This document shows, in pieces, positions 28,551-37,186 of a stretch of DNA of 64,000 nucleotides. Within the stretch, counting starts at the first letter, position 1. Every line of letters begins with the position of its first letter. The position numbers and the translations under genes were made by a program. The notes beneath the pieces are model-generated. The model was not told where the DNA came from, searched no databases, and saw only the letters and a program-made list of their open reading frames with translations. The stretch spans positions 29,024-93,023 of the forward strand of contig CALCXM010000025.1 in assembly GCA_937905825.1 (NCBI GenBank). Reading direction: 5' to 3'. Source of the DNA: an uncultured bacterium (GTDB lineage: Bacteria; Planctomycetota; UBA1135; GCA-002686595).

Positions 28551-28770
28551 GGGGGAAGTTGGCACCGAAATCGCGGGGCGCCTCAGCAGTCCATGGGAAA
28601 AGTCTGTTCTGCCCGCGCCAAACGCGGGGCCCCGGGGAGTTTCCCGGGCGATCCACTTGCATCCACAGATCCACGCCGGCTCTCGGGAAGGAGCACCAAA
28701 CGGGACTGGGGAATGGGGAACGGAATGACTGTTGCCACGGCAGATAGGACCTTTTGATAGTTGCGGCGCG

Positions 28771-28792
28771 AAAGATTACCCAAAGATTACCC
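28771..28792. repeat. Tandem 11-bp repeat
   Basis: AAAGATTACCC occurs twice head to tail in the gap between the nucleosidase gene and the sugar transferase gene; the second copy includes the nucleosidase stop codon. Meaning unknown; it could be a regulator site for the downstream minus-strand genes. Confidence 0.6.
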
Positions 28793-29491
28793 CCTGACCG
28801 CACCCGAGAGGCGTTCTATTAGGGCAGAAACCGTATTCGCTGCACGGCCCGCCTGGATAGGGAAGTTCTGGCGAAAACTCGCGGGAGTCATGTGGCCGGC
28901 GCGATCGGTCACGGCTCGCAGGGCGGCCCAGGGAACCCCGGCTTCATGGGCCACCAGGGCCGCTGCGGCGGTTTCCATCTCTGCCACGCAGTCCCCGGAA
29001 AAGGCCCGCGCTAAGCGGATTTTGCGCCAGGTAGACATGACCGCCCGATCCGCGGTGAGAAACCAGCCAAGGCGTCCGGGGACCAGGGCCCGCCAGGCCT
29101 CCAGGAGTTCGAGATCCGGCTGCACCTCGCGCCCATCCCGCAGACCGTAATCCGTCTGGGCGGCCCGTTCGCAGTGCACCATTTCTCCCGGACCCAGGTG
29201 CCGCCGCAAGCCGCCGCAGGTCCCCACCACGAAAAGGCGCTGGATTCCCAGCTCTACAAGAAGGGTCGCCGCCTTGGCCGCGCGAACCTTACCGACGCCT
29301 CCCACGCAGGCCAGCACCGCCGGTCCCTGGCCGGGGACCGTTCCGGGGGAATCGGCGGCGGATTGATAGAAAGTCAGACCTTGGCGCTGCAGGGGCTGGC
29401 CTTCGATCCAAGGACCCAGCTCTTCGGGCAGGGCAGCTAGCAGACCAGTTGTTGGCGCGGCCCTGGCCGACGGCTGATGGGGATTGCTCAT
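28787..29491 (-). CDS. MTA/SAH nucleosidase-like phosphorylase-superfamily protein
   Basis: 234 residues. The fold is shown by GLLAALPEELGPW at the start, ACVGGVGKVRAAKAATLL, VVGTCGGLRRHLGPGEMV, the substrate-binding AEMETAAAALVAHEAGVPW (the ME(G/T)AA motif) and the catalytic-Asp region LRAVTDRAGHM. These are marks of 5'-methylthioadenosine/S-adenosylhomocysteine nucleosidases; futalosine hydrolase and the hopanoid-linked HpnG share the fold and cannot be excluded. Cytoplasmic. ATG at 29491, divergent from the propeller gene at 29714. Confidence 0.8.
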   Translation of the reverse strand: MSNPHQPSARAAPTTGLLAALPEELGPWIEGQPLQRQGLTFYQSAADSPGTVPGQGPAVLACVGGVGKVRAAKAATLLVELGIQRLFVVGTCGGLRRHLGPGEMVHCERAAQTDYGLRDGREVQPDLELLEAWRALVPGRLGWFLTADRAVMSTWRKIRLARAFSGDCVAEMETAAAALVAHEAGVPWAALRAVTDRAGHMTPASFRQNFPIQAGRAANTVSALIERLSGAVRG

Positions 29492-29713
29492 CGCCGTATT
29501 GTGCCGAGGAGGCGGGCTGCCTGTGGGAGGTTTCGTGCCATGAATGTGCCCGGGGTATGGGGAGGGTACGGGCCTTCGGCCCTATCTCGCACCCGCCACG
29601 GCGGCGGGCCAGATGGCCAGAGCGCTGCGGGAAGCGCAACAAGCGGTCGAGTGGCTGGGTTGTACCCAAGCACGAACGCCGCGGGTGCCAACTCTTGGTT
29701 CTATACTCGTGAG

Positions 29714-31417
29714 ATGCAAACGAGGATCGAAGTGCGAGCATGGACCGGGGCACGCGCCAGCTTGCTGGCCCTTTCTTTGGGCACAATGGGTTCCGTGGGT
29801 CGCTTGGCCTTGGCAAGTGACGCAGACCTTGCGAGCGACCCAGCGCACGGGCATGAGCAAGCCGAAGGGCAAAAGCTAGTTTGTTCAGAGGACCCGCCGG
29901 CTTCGCGCGGCTTCGCGGGTTCGAAGGACCAAGCCGATTCACAAGACCCAGCCGGGTTGCAGGTTCAAGCCGGGTCGAATGTCGTGCCCAACTCGAACGA
30001 CCAGGCCCCGTCGAGTCAGCAGTGGAACCAATTCCGTGGGGCGCAAGGTCGCGGAATAGCACTGGACGAGCTGACCTATCCCGACACCCTTGACCCCGCC
30101 ACCAACCTGCTCTGGAAGTGCGACTTGCCCGAGGGCAACTCTTCCCCATGCCTGTGGGAGGATCGGATCTTCTTGACGGGCTACGAAGACTACAAGCTCT
30201 TCACGATCTGCATCGATCGCGGCAACGGTCGCGTGCTTTGGAGCAAGAGCTTGCCTTGCCCAAAGCTCGAACGGGCGCACCGCATCAACACACCGGCCTC
30301 GCCGACTCCCTGCACCGATGGAGAGCGGGTCTACGTCTACTTCGGAGCCTTCGGCTTGATCAGCTACGACCTTGTTGGGAAGGAAATCTGGCGCAGGGAA
30401 TTGGAGATGCCCGAGAACACCTTCGGAACGGCAGCTTCTCCGATTCTCGCCAAGGGCCAGTTGATCTTTGTCAACGACAGCAACAAGGGGTCCTACCTGG
30501 AATCGATCGACCCGCGCAACGGTGAAACAAAATGGCGCACGGAACGCCAAGCGCACCTGTCCGGTTGGTCCACTCCCAGCCTATGGCGCCGGGACGGAGT
30601 GGATGAGCTTCTGGTCTATGGCAACTGGTGGATGAGCGCCTACGACCTCAAGGATGGCAGCATGCGTTGGTCCGTTCCGGGCCTTGCGGACGAACCGATC
30701 GTGATGCCAGCGGTGGGTTCCGGCTACGTGTTCGTCAGCTCCTACAACATGGGAGCAAACGACGAGGTCATTGGCTTGCCGAGTTTTCCAACGCTGTTGG
30801 AGCAACTCGATGCAGACGGCAACGGCGAGCTCGATCGCACGGAAGCGGCTCAAAACCAGAGCGTGCTGTCGCGCTTCGATGCCAACGGTGAAGGGGACCA
30901 CCCCCTGCGCATCTTCTTCAAGTTCCTCGACGTGAACGACGACGGCAAGTTGAACGAGAAAGAGTACTCCAAACTGGCCCAGTGGCTCGGGGACTTCAAG
31001 CACGCCAACGGCGTCGTCGCTATCCTGCCTGACGATGGCAGCGGCAAGGCTCAACTGGCCTGGCAAAGTCCGCGGGGTGTGCCGGAGTGTCCCTCGCCGC
31101 TCTATCACGAGGGCCGCTTGTACCTGCTCAAGAACGGCGGCATCGCCACCTGCCTCGACGCGCAAAGCGGTGAGCGTTTGTTCAGTGGCCGCTTGGGTGC
31201 CCAGGGCCCCTACTACGCATCGCCAGTCTGCGCCGACGGCAAGATCTACTGCGCATCCGCCGAAGGTGAGGTGACCGTGATCGAAGCCGGTGCCCAGTTG
31301 AAGGTGCTCTCCAGCAGCGATCTAGCGGAGCGCATCATGGCGACACCGGCGCTCTCCGGGGGCGTGCTGTACCTGCGAGCCGAAGAGCACATCTTCGCCT
31401 TCGGAACGCGGGAGTAA
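29714..31417 (+). CDS. Exported PQQ-like beta-propeller with EF-hand-like loops
   Basis: 567 residues from the ATG at 29714, which gives a signal segment (RASLLALSLGTMGSVGRLAL); the frame is open upstream without coding features. After a low-complexity linker (~40-95) come repeats of the PQQ-like type: LLWKCDLPEGNSSPCLWEDR, KGQLIFVNDSNKGSYLESID, VPECPSPLYHEGRLYLL. Between blades, near residues 366-377 and 406-417, are DADGNGELDRTE and DVNDDGKLNEKE, two EF-hand calcium loops with Asp/Asn at positions 1, 3 and 5. PQQ binding itself is not shown: the Trp/Cys-Cys features of quinoprotein dehydrogenases are not evident. Likely periplasmic or surface protein of unknown role. Confidence 0.85.
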   Translation: MQTRIEVRAWTGARASLLALSLGTMGSVGRLALASDADLASDPAHGHEQAEGQKLVCSEDPPASRGFAGSKDQADSQDPAGLQVQAGSNVVPNSNDQAPSSQQWNQFRGAQGRGIALDELTYPDTLDPATNLLWKCDLPEGNSSPCLWEDRIFLTGYEDYKLFTICIDRGNGRVLWSKSLPCPKLERAHRINTPASPTPCTDGERVYVYFGAFGLISYDLVGKEIWRRELEMPENTFGTAASPILAKGQLIFVNDSNKGSYLESIDPRNGETKWRTERQAHLSGWSTPSLWRRDGVDELLVYGNWWMSAYDLKDGSMRWSVPGLADEPIVMPAVGSGYVFVSSYNMGANDEVIGLPSFPTLLEQLDADGNGELDRTEAAQNQSVLSRFDANGEGDHPLRIFFKFLDVNDDGKLNEKEYSKLAQWLGDFKHANGVVAILPDDGSGKAQLAWQSPRGVPECPSPLYHEGRLYLLKNGGIATCLDAQSGERLFSGRLGAQGPYYASPVCADGKIYCASAEGEVTVIEAGAQLKVLSSSDLAERIMATPALSGGVLYLRAEEHIFAFGTRE

Positions 31418-31452
31418 GGGACCCGCCGCCGCTTGCGCGGCAGCGCGGGCGC

Positions 31453-33033
31453 CTACTCGGGCTTGGGCCTGCCTAGCTTCTCGTTGTGGGAGAGGGCCCC
31501 TGTGGGACAGGACTGCACCACTTTCTCCGCGACATCCACCAGCCCTTCCTTCAGGGTCTTGCCGAGGGAGATGGTCGTCTTCAAGTCGAAGCCGCGTCCG
31601 ACGAAGGCGAAGCCAAACTCCTCGCCCTCTTTGTTCGTGACGTGCACGCAGCAACCGCACTTGATGCACTTGCCGGCCTCGTAGACAGCCCCGGCGTCCT
31701 GGTTCACAAAGGCGTAAGTGGCGCGTTCGGGCCCCTTGAAGTGCTTTTGGGACGCTTCGTACTCGTGGCTGTTGATGCGCAAGTCGCAGTTGGTCTTTTC
31801 GCGGCAGTCGCAGTGCAAGCAACGGGTGGACTCGAGTTGCGCTTCGGGAATCGCGAAGACCTCCGTCTTGCCGGCCGCCGGCGCTTGGCGTCCGACCTTG
31901 TTGGCGTGCTCGACGAAGGTATCGATCTCCCCTTCCTTGAGCTTGCCCATGGTGTGATCGTAGTAGTCCGGAATTCCGATCAAGGAGTGGCCGTTCACAA
32001 ACTGATCCACGACGAAGGCGCTGTGCTTGCCGGAGGCGAATGAGCGAATCACGCGCTTGTCGGGCTTCAAGAGGTTGCCGCAGGCGAAGACTCCCGGGAC
32101 GCTGGTCAAGCCGCTGCCCTTCTTGGTGACGAGACCCTTGTCGTCGACTTTGAGCCCCAAGCTCTTCAGAAATTCTGGATCGCATTGGCCCATGGCCAAG
32201 AGCAGGGCGTCCGAATCCCGCATGAGTTGGGAGGGGGAAAGCTCATCGCCCAATTCCTTGGACAGGTGAATCTCGACGCCTAGGGCCCGGAGCACTTTCA
32301 GCTCCCCTTCGACCACCCATTCGGGAAGCTCGCCGTCCCGGGTGTGCAACGAATCGAGCACCCGCGTGCCCTTCTCGTAGACCGTACAGGCGTGGCCTTT
32401 GAGCGCCAGGAAGTACGCGGCGGAAAGTCCACTGGAGCCGGCCCCCACAATGGCGATGCGCTTGCCGCTCAAGACGGCGCGCTCGGGGATCCAGGGGGCT
32501 TCGCGCTGCAAGTCGCGGTCGGAAGCGTAGCGCGTCAAGTCCTTGATGGCGATCGGCTCGTCGTACTGCCCGCGCCGGCAAGGGGTCTCGCAGGGCGCGT
32601 GGCAAAAGCGTTCGAGCACGCTCGGCAGGGCCATGTCCGCGCGCACCACTTCCATGGCCTTGTCCAAGTCATCCGCTTCCACGTGGCGAATCATCTGGGG
32701 GATGTCCATGCTGACCCCGCAACCCCGGCGGCACGGAGCTTCGCAGTCCCCCACGTGATCGCTGAGCAGGAGGTCCAAGGTCAACTTGCGGAACTTGCGC
32801 ACGGCTTCGCTTTGGGTGGCGATCTCCATGCCGTCCGAAATTTGGGCGGTGCAGGCGGGCAGCTTCTGTCCCGTGCCTACGACCTCCACCGTGCAAATCA
32901 TGCACGAGGTGAACGGGTCGTAGTTGTCCATGTAGCACATGGTCGGGATGTCGATCCCCAACTTGCGCGCCGCATGCAGGATGGTCAGGGGCCCATCGGC
33001 CTCGAGCGCCTGTCCGTCAATCGTTACTTGCAT
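31453..33033 (-). CDS. Ferredoxin/FAD oxidoreductase (GltD-like, shortened)
   Basis: 526 residues from the ATG at 33033, overlapping the upstream gene by 10 nt. Order: N-terminal 2Fe-2S ferredoxin (IPTMCYMDNYDPFTSCMICT, then PACTA, all four Cys present); a Cys-rich GltD-type Fe-S region (SDHVGDCEAPCRRGCG, later CHAPCETPCRRGQ); an FAD Rossmann motif GKRIAIVGAGSSGLSAA; a second half ending VPGVFACGNLL; and a C-terminal 4Fe-4S pair (CLHCDC, CIKCGCCV, CPTGAL). The usual second dinucleotide motif of the GltD family, which binds NADPH, is not visible: after EKGTRVLDSL the chain goes straight to the late FAD-binding segment. It should shuttle electrons between Fe-S partners and FAD while the neighbouring NuoEF-like protein handles NAD(H). 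Confidence 0.85.
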   Translation of the reverse strand: MQVTIDGQALEADGPLTILHAARKLGIDIPTMCYMDNYDPFTSCMICTVEVVGTGQKLPACTAQISDGMEIATQSEAVRKFRKLTLDLLLSDHVGDCEAPCRRGCGVSMDIPQMIRHVEADDLDKAMEVVRADMALPSVLERFCHAPCETPCRRGQYDEPIAIKDLTRYASDRDLQREAPWIPERAVLSGKRIAIVGAGSSGLSAAYFLALKGHACTVYEKGTRVLDSLHTRDGELPEWVVEGELKVLRALGVEIHLSKELGDELSPSQLMRDSDALLLAMGQCDPEFLKSLGLKVDDKGLVTKKGSGLTSVPGVFACGNLLKPDKRVIRSFASGKHSAFVVDQFVNGHSLIGIPDYYDHTMGKLKEGEIDTFVEHANKVGRQAPAAGKTEVFAIPEAQLESTRCLHCDCREKTNCDLRINSHEYEASQKHFKGPERATYAFVNQDAGAVYEAGKCIKCGCCVHVTNKEGEEFGFAFVGRGFDLKTTISLGKTLKEGLVDVAEKVVQSCPTGALSHNEKLGRPKPE

Positions 33034-35423
33034 AGATCGATTACATTGATGGCATCCACCGGACACACCTGATTGCAAATATCACAGCGGGTGCAGAGAC
33101 CCTCTTCGATGATGTGGTGGTTGTACGGATTCATGGGAATCGCGTTCACCGGGCAGAATTGAGCGCAGCGGGTGCAGCCGAAACAGGTCTCCGTGATGAA
33201 GTACTGGATCAGGGGCATGCACTTCTTGGCGGGACAGATCCCGTTGATGTGGGCCTCGTACTCCTCACGGAAGTACTTCATGGTCGTGAGCGCTGGGTTC
33301 GGTGCCGTCGTCCCCAAGCCGCACAAGCTGCCCTCGATGGTGATCTCCGCCAGCTCGTCCAGCAGCTTCATGTCGCCCTGGCGACCCTTGCCGTTGCACA
33401 GGCGTTCGAGCACCTCGCGCATGCGCATGGTTCCGATGCGGCAGGAGGTGCACTTGCCACAGGATTCGTCCTGGGAGAACTCGAGGAAGTAGCGCGCGAT
33501 GTCCACCATGCAGTCCGTGTCATCGAGCACAACCAAACCGCCGGAGCCCATGATGGCTCCCACGGATTTCAGCGCTTCATAATCCACGGGCGTGTCCGCC
33601 AGGCTGGCGGGAACGCAACCACCGGAAGGACCACCCACCAGCACGGCTTTCAGGGTGCGGCCTTCGCCAACTCCCCCGCCGATGTCGTTGACGATCTTGC
33701 GCAAGGACATGCCCATGGGCACTTCGATCAAGCCACCGCGCTTGACCTTGCCCGCCAAGGCGAAGGTCTTGGTGCCCTTGCTCTTGCCGGTGCCCAAGGC
33801 GCCAAAGCGCTCGGCGCCGTTGCGGATGATCCATGGCACGAGGCCCAGGGTCTCCACATTGTTAATCAGTGTCGGCTTGCCAAAGAGCCCCGAGACCGCC
33901 GGATAAGGCGGACGAAACTCGGGCATGCCACGGCCCCCCGCGATGGCGGAGAGCAAGGCCGTTTCTTCGCCACAGACGAAAGCACCGGCCCCTTCGACAA
34001 CGGTCAACTTGAGATCAAAGCCACTGCCCAGGATGTCCTTGCCCAGGTAGCCGCGCTCTTCGCTGACGGCGATCGCGTTGCGAATCCGTTCGGTGGCCAA
34101 GGGGTACTCCGCGCGGATGTACAGGTAACCCTCGTGCGCTCCGATCGAGTGCGCGGCAATCGTCATGCCTTCCAGCACGCGGAAGGGAAAGGACTCGAGG
34201 ATCATGCGGTCCATGAACGCACCGGGGTCGCCCTCGTCGCCGTTGCAAACCACGTACTTGAGGTCGCCCTTCGACGCCGCGGTGATCTGCCACTTGAGCC
34301 CCGTGGGGAAGCCACCGCCGCCGCGGCCGCGCAAGCCACTGTCCATGACTTCCTTGACCGTTTCCTCGGGCTTGTTCTCTTCCAAGCACTTCTTGAGGGC
34401 CACGTAGCCGTCGTGGTCCACGTAGTCGTCGAAGCTCTTGGGATCGAGTTCGCCGGAGTGCTCCGTCACCAGGGGCACTTGGGATTCCATGAACTGTCCG
34501 TCGGCACCGGAGCGCACGTCCGTGGAAAAGCGCGCGGGGGGTGCCCAGGAATCGTCCGTGAGCAATTGTTCGAGGAAGCCAAAGAGCTTCGCACCGGTGC
34601 GGTGGAACCAACCTGCGGGCTGGAAGTGCTCCAACAGGATGCCGCGCACGTCCTCAGACTTCACGCGAGCATGCACGTGACGCCCACCATTGAACTTGAC
34701 GATCTCCACCCGCGGAGCTTCGAAGGAAACGCCTGTGCAAGCCACATCCTTGACTTGAACGGGCAGGCCCATCTCCCGGGCGAAGTGCTTGAGCGCGCTG
34801 TGCACTTCCTTGGCACCACCTGCGGAACAACTCGAGCACAGGCAAATGCGTGCGACGCCGATCGGCGTGAAGTCCCTTTGCTCGCCTTGGTCCGCTCTCT
34901 TCGCTTTTTTGTCCGTGCTCTCGAAGTCGAGCAAAAGGTCCTTGACCCCGGCGGCGGCCACGTTGCCGTAGATCACCTCGTCCACTTGAACCACGGGGGC
35001 CAGCATGCAACAGCCCAGGCAAGCCACCTTTTCGGCCGTGTACTCGTTGTTCGGGGCCGTGTTGGAGCCCGCGGGGATCAACAACTGATTGCGGAAGGTG
35101 TCGTCAATCACCGGCGCGCCGGCCACGTGGCAAGCGGTTCCCGTGCAGGTCTTGATGATGTGCTTGCCGACCGGTTGCAAGCGGAACTGGGAGTAGAACG
35201 TGGACACCCCCGTGATCTCTGCCGGCGCAATCTCCGTCACCTGAGCAATGCGCTCCAGGGCGATGGGCGGCAAGTAGTTGTAGCGCCGCTGAACCGCTTG
35301 CAAGAGCGGCACCAGGTCCTGAGGACGCTGGCCGACCTTGGCAATGATCGCATCGATATCGCTGACAGAGATGCCGTCGGAGGGGGCAGCCGCGCCGACT
35401 TGTTTAGGTTCAGAGAGAGTCAC
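33024..35423 (-). CDS. NuoE-NuoF-ferredoxin fusion (diaphorase subunit)
   Basis: 799 residues. Residues ~20-170: NuoE-like thioredoxin fold with 2Fe-2S ligands in KTCTGTACHV and VACLGCCMLAP. Residues ~190-290: a second thioredoxin-like unit (ICLCSSCSAGGA, later VACTGVSFEAP) whose fourth Cys is not evident. Residues ~330-740: NuoF, with the NADH/FMN glycine-rich loop GLRGRGGGGFPTGLKW, NGDEGDPGAFMDR, and the 4Fe-4S ligands ESCGKCTSCRIG and SLCGLG. The C-terminus holds two 4Fe-4S motifs, CFGCTRCAQFCP and CTRCDICNQVCP. NuoEF-like diaphorases of this type (HydB/HndC, formate dehydrogenase beta) oxidise or reduce NAD(P)H. It is translationally coupled to the FAD protein downstream and overlaps the membrane propeller upstream. 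Confidence 0.92.
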   Translation of the reverse strand: MTLSEPKQVGAAAPSDGISVSDIDAIIAKVGQRPQDLVPLLQAVQRRYNYLPPIALERIAQVTEIAPAEITGVSTFYSQFRLQPVGKHIIKTCTGTACHVAGAPVIDDTFRNQLLIPAGSNTAPNNEYTAEKVACLGCCMLAPVVQVDEVIYGNVAAAGVKDLLLDFESTDKKAKRADQGEQRDFTPIGVARICLCSSCSAGGAKEVHSALKHFAREMGLPVQVKDVACTGVSFEAPRVEIVKFNGGRHVHARVKSEDVRGILLEHFQPAGWFHRTGAKLFGFLEQLLTDDSWAPPARFSTDVRSGADGQFMESQVPLVTEHSGELDPKSFDDYVDHDGYVALKKCLEENKPEETVKEVMDSGLRGRGGGGFPTGLKWQITAASKGDLKYVVCNGDEGDPGAFMDRMILESFPFRVLEGMTIAAHSIGAHEGYLYIRAEYPLATERIRNAIAVSEERGYLGKDILGSGFDLKLTVVEGAGAFVCGEETALLSAIAGGRGMPEFRPPYPAVSGLFGKPTLINNVETLGLVPWIIRNGAERFGALGTGKSKGTKTFALAGKVKRGGLIEVPMGMSLRKIVNDIGGGVGEGRTLKAVLVGGPSGGCVPASLADTPVDYEALKSVGAIMGSGGLVVLDDTDCMVDIARYFLEFSQDESCGKCTSCRIGTMRMREVLERLCNGKGRQGDMKLLDELAEITIEGSLCGLGTTAPNPALTTMKYFREEYEAHINGICPAKKCMPLIQYFITETCFGCTRCAQFCPVNAIPMNPYNHHIIEEGLCTRCDICNQVCPVDAINVIDLCK

Positions 35424-37186
35424 GATCCGATTCGATAGAGGTTTTCTGGGCCGCGCAAGAAGAGAGCACCCTCGACGAAGGCCGGCGTGCAGTTCGCCTC
35501 TTCGGGCAAGACAGGATTCGCAACAGCGCTGAAAGTGGGACCGGGTTTAAAAATGTGCATGCCACCCACGCGGTTCAGCAGGTAGAGGTTGTCTCCGACC
35601 AGCACCGGCGAGGAGTAGAAACCATCGTCGGTGATCTCGAAGTAGGCTTCCTCACCCGTCTTGGCGTTCAAGCAGACGATGCCTCCCTCACTGAGCCCGG
35701 CCACCAGGTGCTCGCTCACGATGATCGGACTCGAAACACCCGGGGTCAGGTCCGAGTACTCCCAGGCGATTTCCTTGGTGGAGAGATCCACCGCGATCAC
35801 CGCGGCGTAGTCCGCCGCCATGTAGACGAAACCATCAGCATAGGTTGGGGTGCAAGCCACTTCCGCTCCGTGCAGGCAGTCCACGTTCCAGAGCTCCTTG
35901 CCGTCCTTCGTGTCGTAGCCGATGAGCGCTCCTTCAGCGGCCAGCACCACTTGCTCCTGACCTTCATGCTCGATGATCAAGGGCGAGGACCAACTCGCCC
36001 CGTGCTCGCGCTGCACCTTCCAAAGCTCCGAACCGTCCCGCAAATCAAGGGCGTAGAAGCCAGCGTCCGAGCGCTGATCGTACTGCACAAACAGGGCGGG
36101 CCCCGAGAGCGCCAGGGAAGACGCGTGTCCGTAGGGGTTGTCCGGCACACCGAATTGACGGCTCCAGATCAGGTTGCCTTCCAGGTCCAAGGCCACCAGG
36201 GCACCGGTGGCGAAGATGGCAAAGACGTAGTTGCCTTCCGTGGCCATGGTGGCGGCCGCAAAGCCCGTGTCACCGGTCACCTTCGGCAAGGTCTTGGGGG
36301 CATCGGGCAAATCGGAGACCACGTAGCTCCAGAGCAGCGCGCCGCTCGTGGCGTCGAAGCAGTAGACCTCACGGGACTTCTCGGAACCGCCCGTCAAGAA
36401 GACCTTGTCTTCCCAAACGATCGGCGAGCTGAAGCCAGGCAAGGGAATCTGACTCTTCCATTGGATGGCCCCTTCGGCCTCCCAGTCGTGGGGCAACTCG
36501 CTGCCCGCGGCAACGGAGTTGGCGGCTCCCAAGAAGGAGGGCCAGTTGCGTCTCAGCTGCTCTGCAGTGGGCACGGCAAGCACGGGTAGGGCGGCCGCGA
36601 CGGGCTCGGGCTCAGGAGTTGCCCCAGCCAGGGACCCGGCCCCATCTGTCCCGCTGCCCTGCGCCGTGGCGTCTTGCGAGTTCGCCACGTCCAAGGGGCT
36701 CTCCCACAGGATGGCAGTCACCAGCAAGAAACCGAAGACCATCAAAGTACCACCGGCGAAGGTGTTGCGCGCCACGCGCGCCTCTTCCACCAAATCGCGC
36801 TTGGGCCGGTTGGGATCGGGGTAGGCATCTTCCTTGGAGAGGTTGCCCGCGTACTTCAAGGAAGCCACCATCACCACCAAGCAGAGCACCATGAACAGAA
36901 TGCCCTGTTGATTGAAGTTCTCGCCCTCGAAGTACGCTTGGCGGGAGAGTCGGTCGAGCTCGCGGATCTTCTCGATCAACGCCGGGTCATCGGTAGAGGG
37001 TGTCAGACTGGCCTTCATTTCCTCCAGGACCGCGTTGTTCATGGGGTCCGAGGAACGCAGCATGTTGTTGTTCATCAGAATCAACACGCAGGACAGCAAA
37101 GCGAAAATCCCAGCCGTCACCCCCACTACCCTGGCGATCAGGTAGCTCGGGGTATTCGTCTGGGGGATTCGCTCAATGACTCTCAT
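35420..37186 (-). CDS. Membrane-anchored PQQ-like beta-propeller
   Basis: 588 residues. Three membrane segments precede the propeller: VVGVTAGIFALLSCVLILM, GILFMVLCLVVMVASL and TLMVFGFLLVTAILW. A Gly/Ala/Pro linker leads to a propeller of about seven blades with the repeated A-x-D-x-x-x-G-x-x-x-W pattern (VYCFDATSGALLWSY, FYALDLRDGSELWKV, IGYDTKDGKELWNVD, IAVDLSTKEIAWEY). The propeller is expected outside the cytoplasmic membrane. It overlaps its neighbours by 4 nt on both sides and sits between the membrane ferredoxin and the NuoEF fusion, so it probably belongs to the same complex. PQQ ligands are not evident. Confidence 0.87.
   Translation of the reverse strand: MRVIERIPQTNTPSYLIARVVGVTAGIFALLSCVLILMNNNMLRSSDPMNNAVLEEMKASLTPSTDDPALIEKIRELDRLSRQAYFEGENFNQQGILFMVLCLVVMVASLKYAGNLSKEDAYPDPNRPKRDLVEEARVARNTFAGGTLMVFGFLLVTAILWESPLDVANSQDATAQGSGTDGAGSLAGATPEPEPVAAALPVLAVPTAEQLRRNWPSFLGAANSVAAGSELPHDWEAEGAIQWKSQIPLPGFSSPIVWEDKVFLTGGSEKSREVYCFDATSGALLWSYVVSDLPDAPKTLPKVTGDTGFAAATMATEGNYVFAIFATGALVALDLEGNLIWSRQFGVPDNPYGHASSLALSGPALFVQYDQRSDAGFYALDLRDGSELWKVQREHGASWSSPLIIEHEGQEQVVLAAEGALIGYDTKDGKELWNVDCLHGAEVACTPTYADGFVYMAADYAAVIAVDLSTKEIAWEYSDLTPGVSSPIIVSEHLVAGLSEGGIVCLNAKTGEEAYFEITDDGFYSSPVLVGDNLYLLNRVGGMHIFKPGPTFSAVANPVLPEEANCTPAFVEGALFLRGPENLYRIGS

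Noticed and set aside
33114..35438. 774-codon open frame on the plus strand, opposite the NuoEF fusion
   Set aside because: No domain, no start signal, antisense to a gene with clear Fe-S and FMN motifs; long antisense frames are expected at this GC content.
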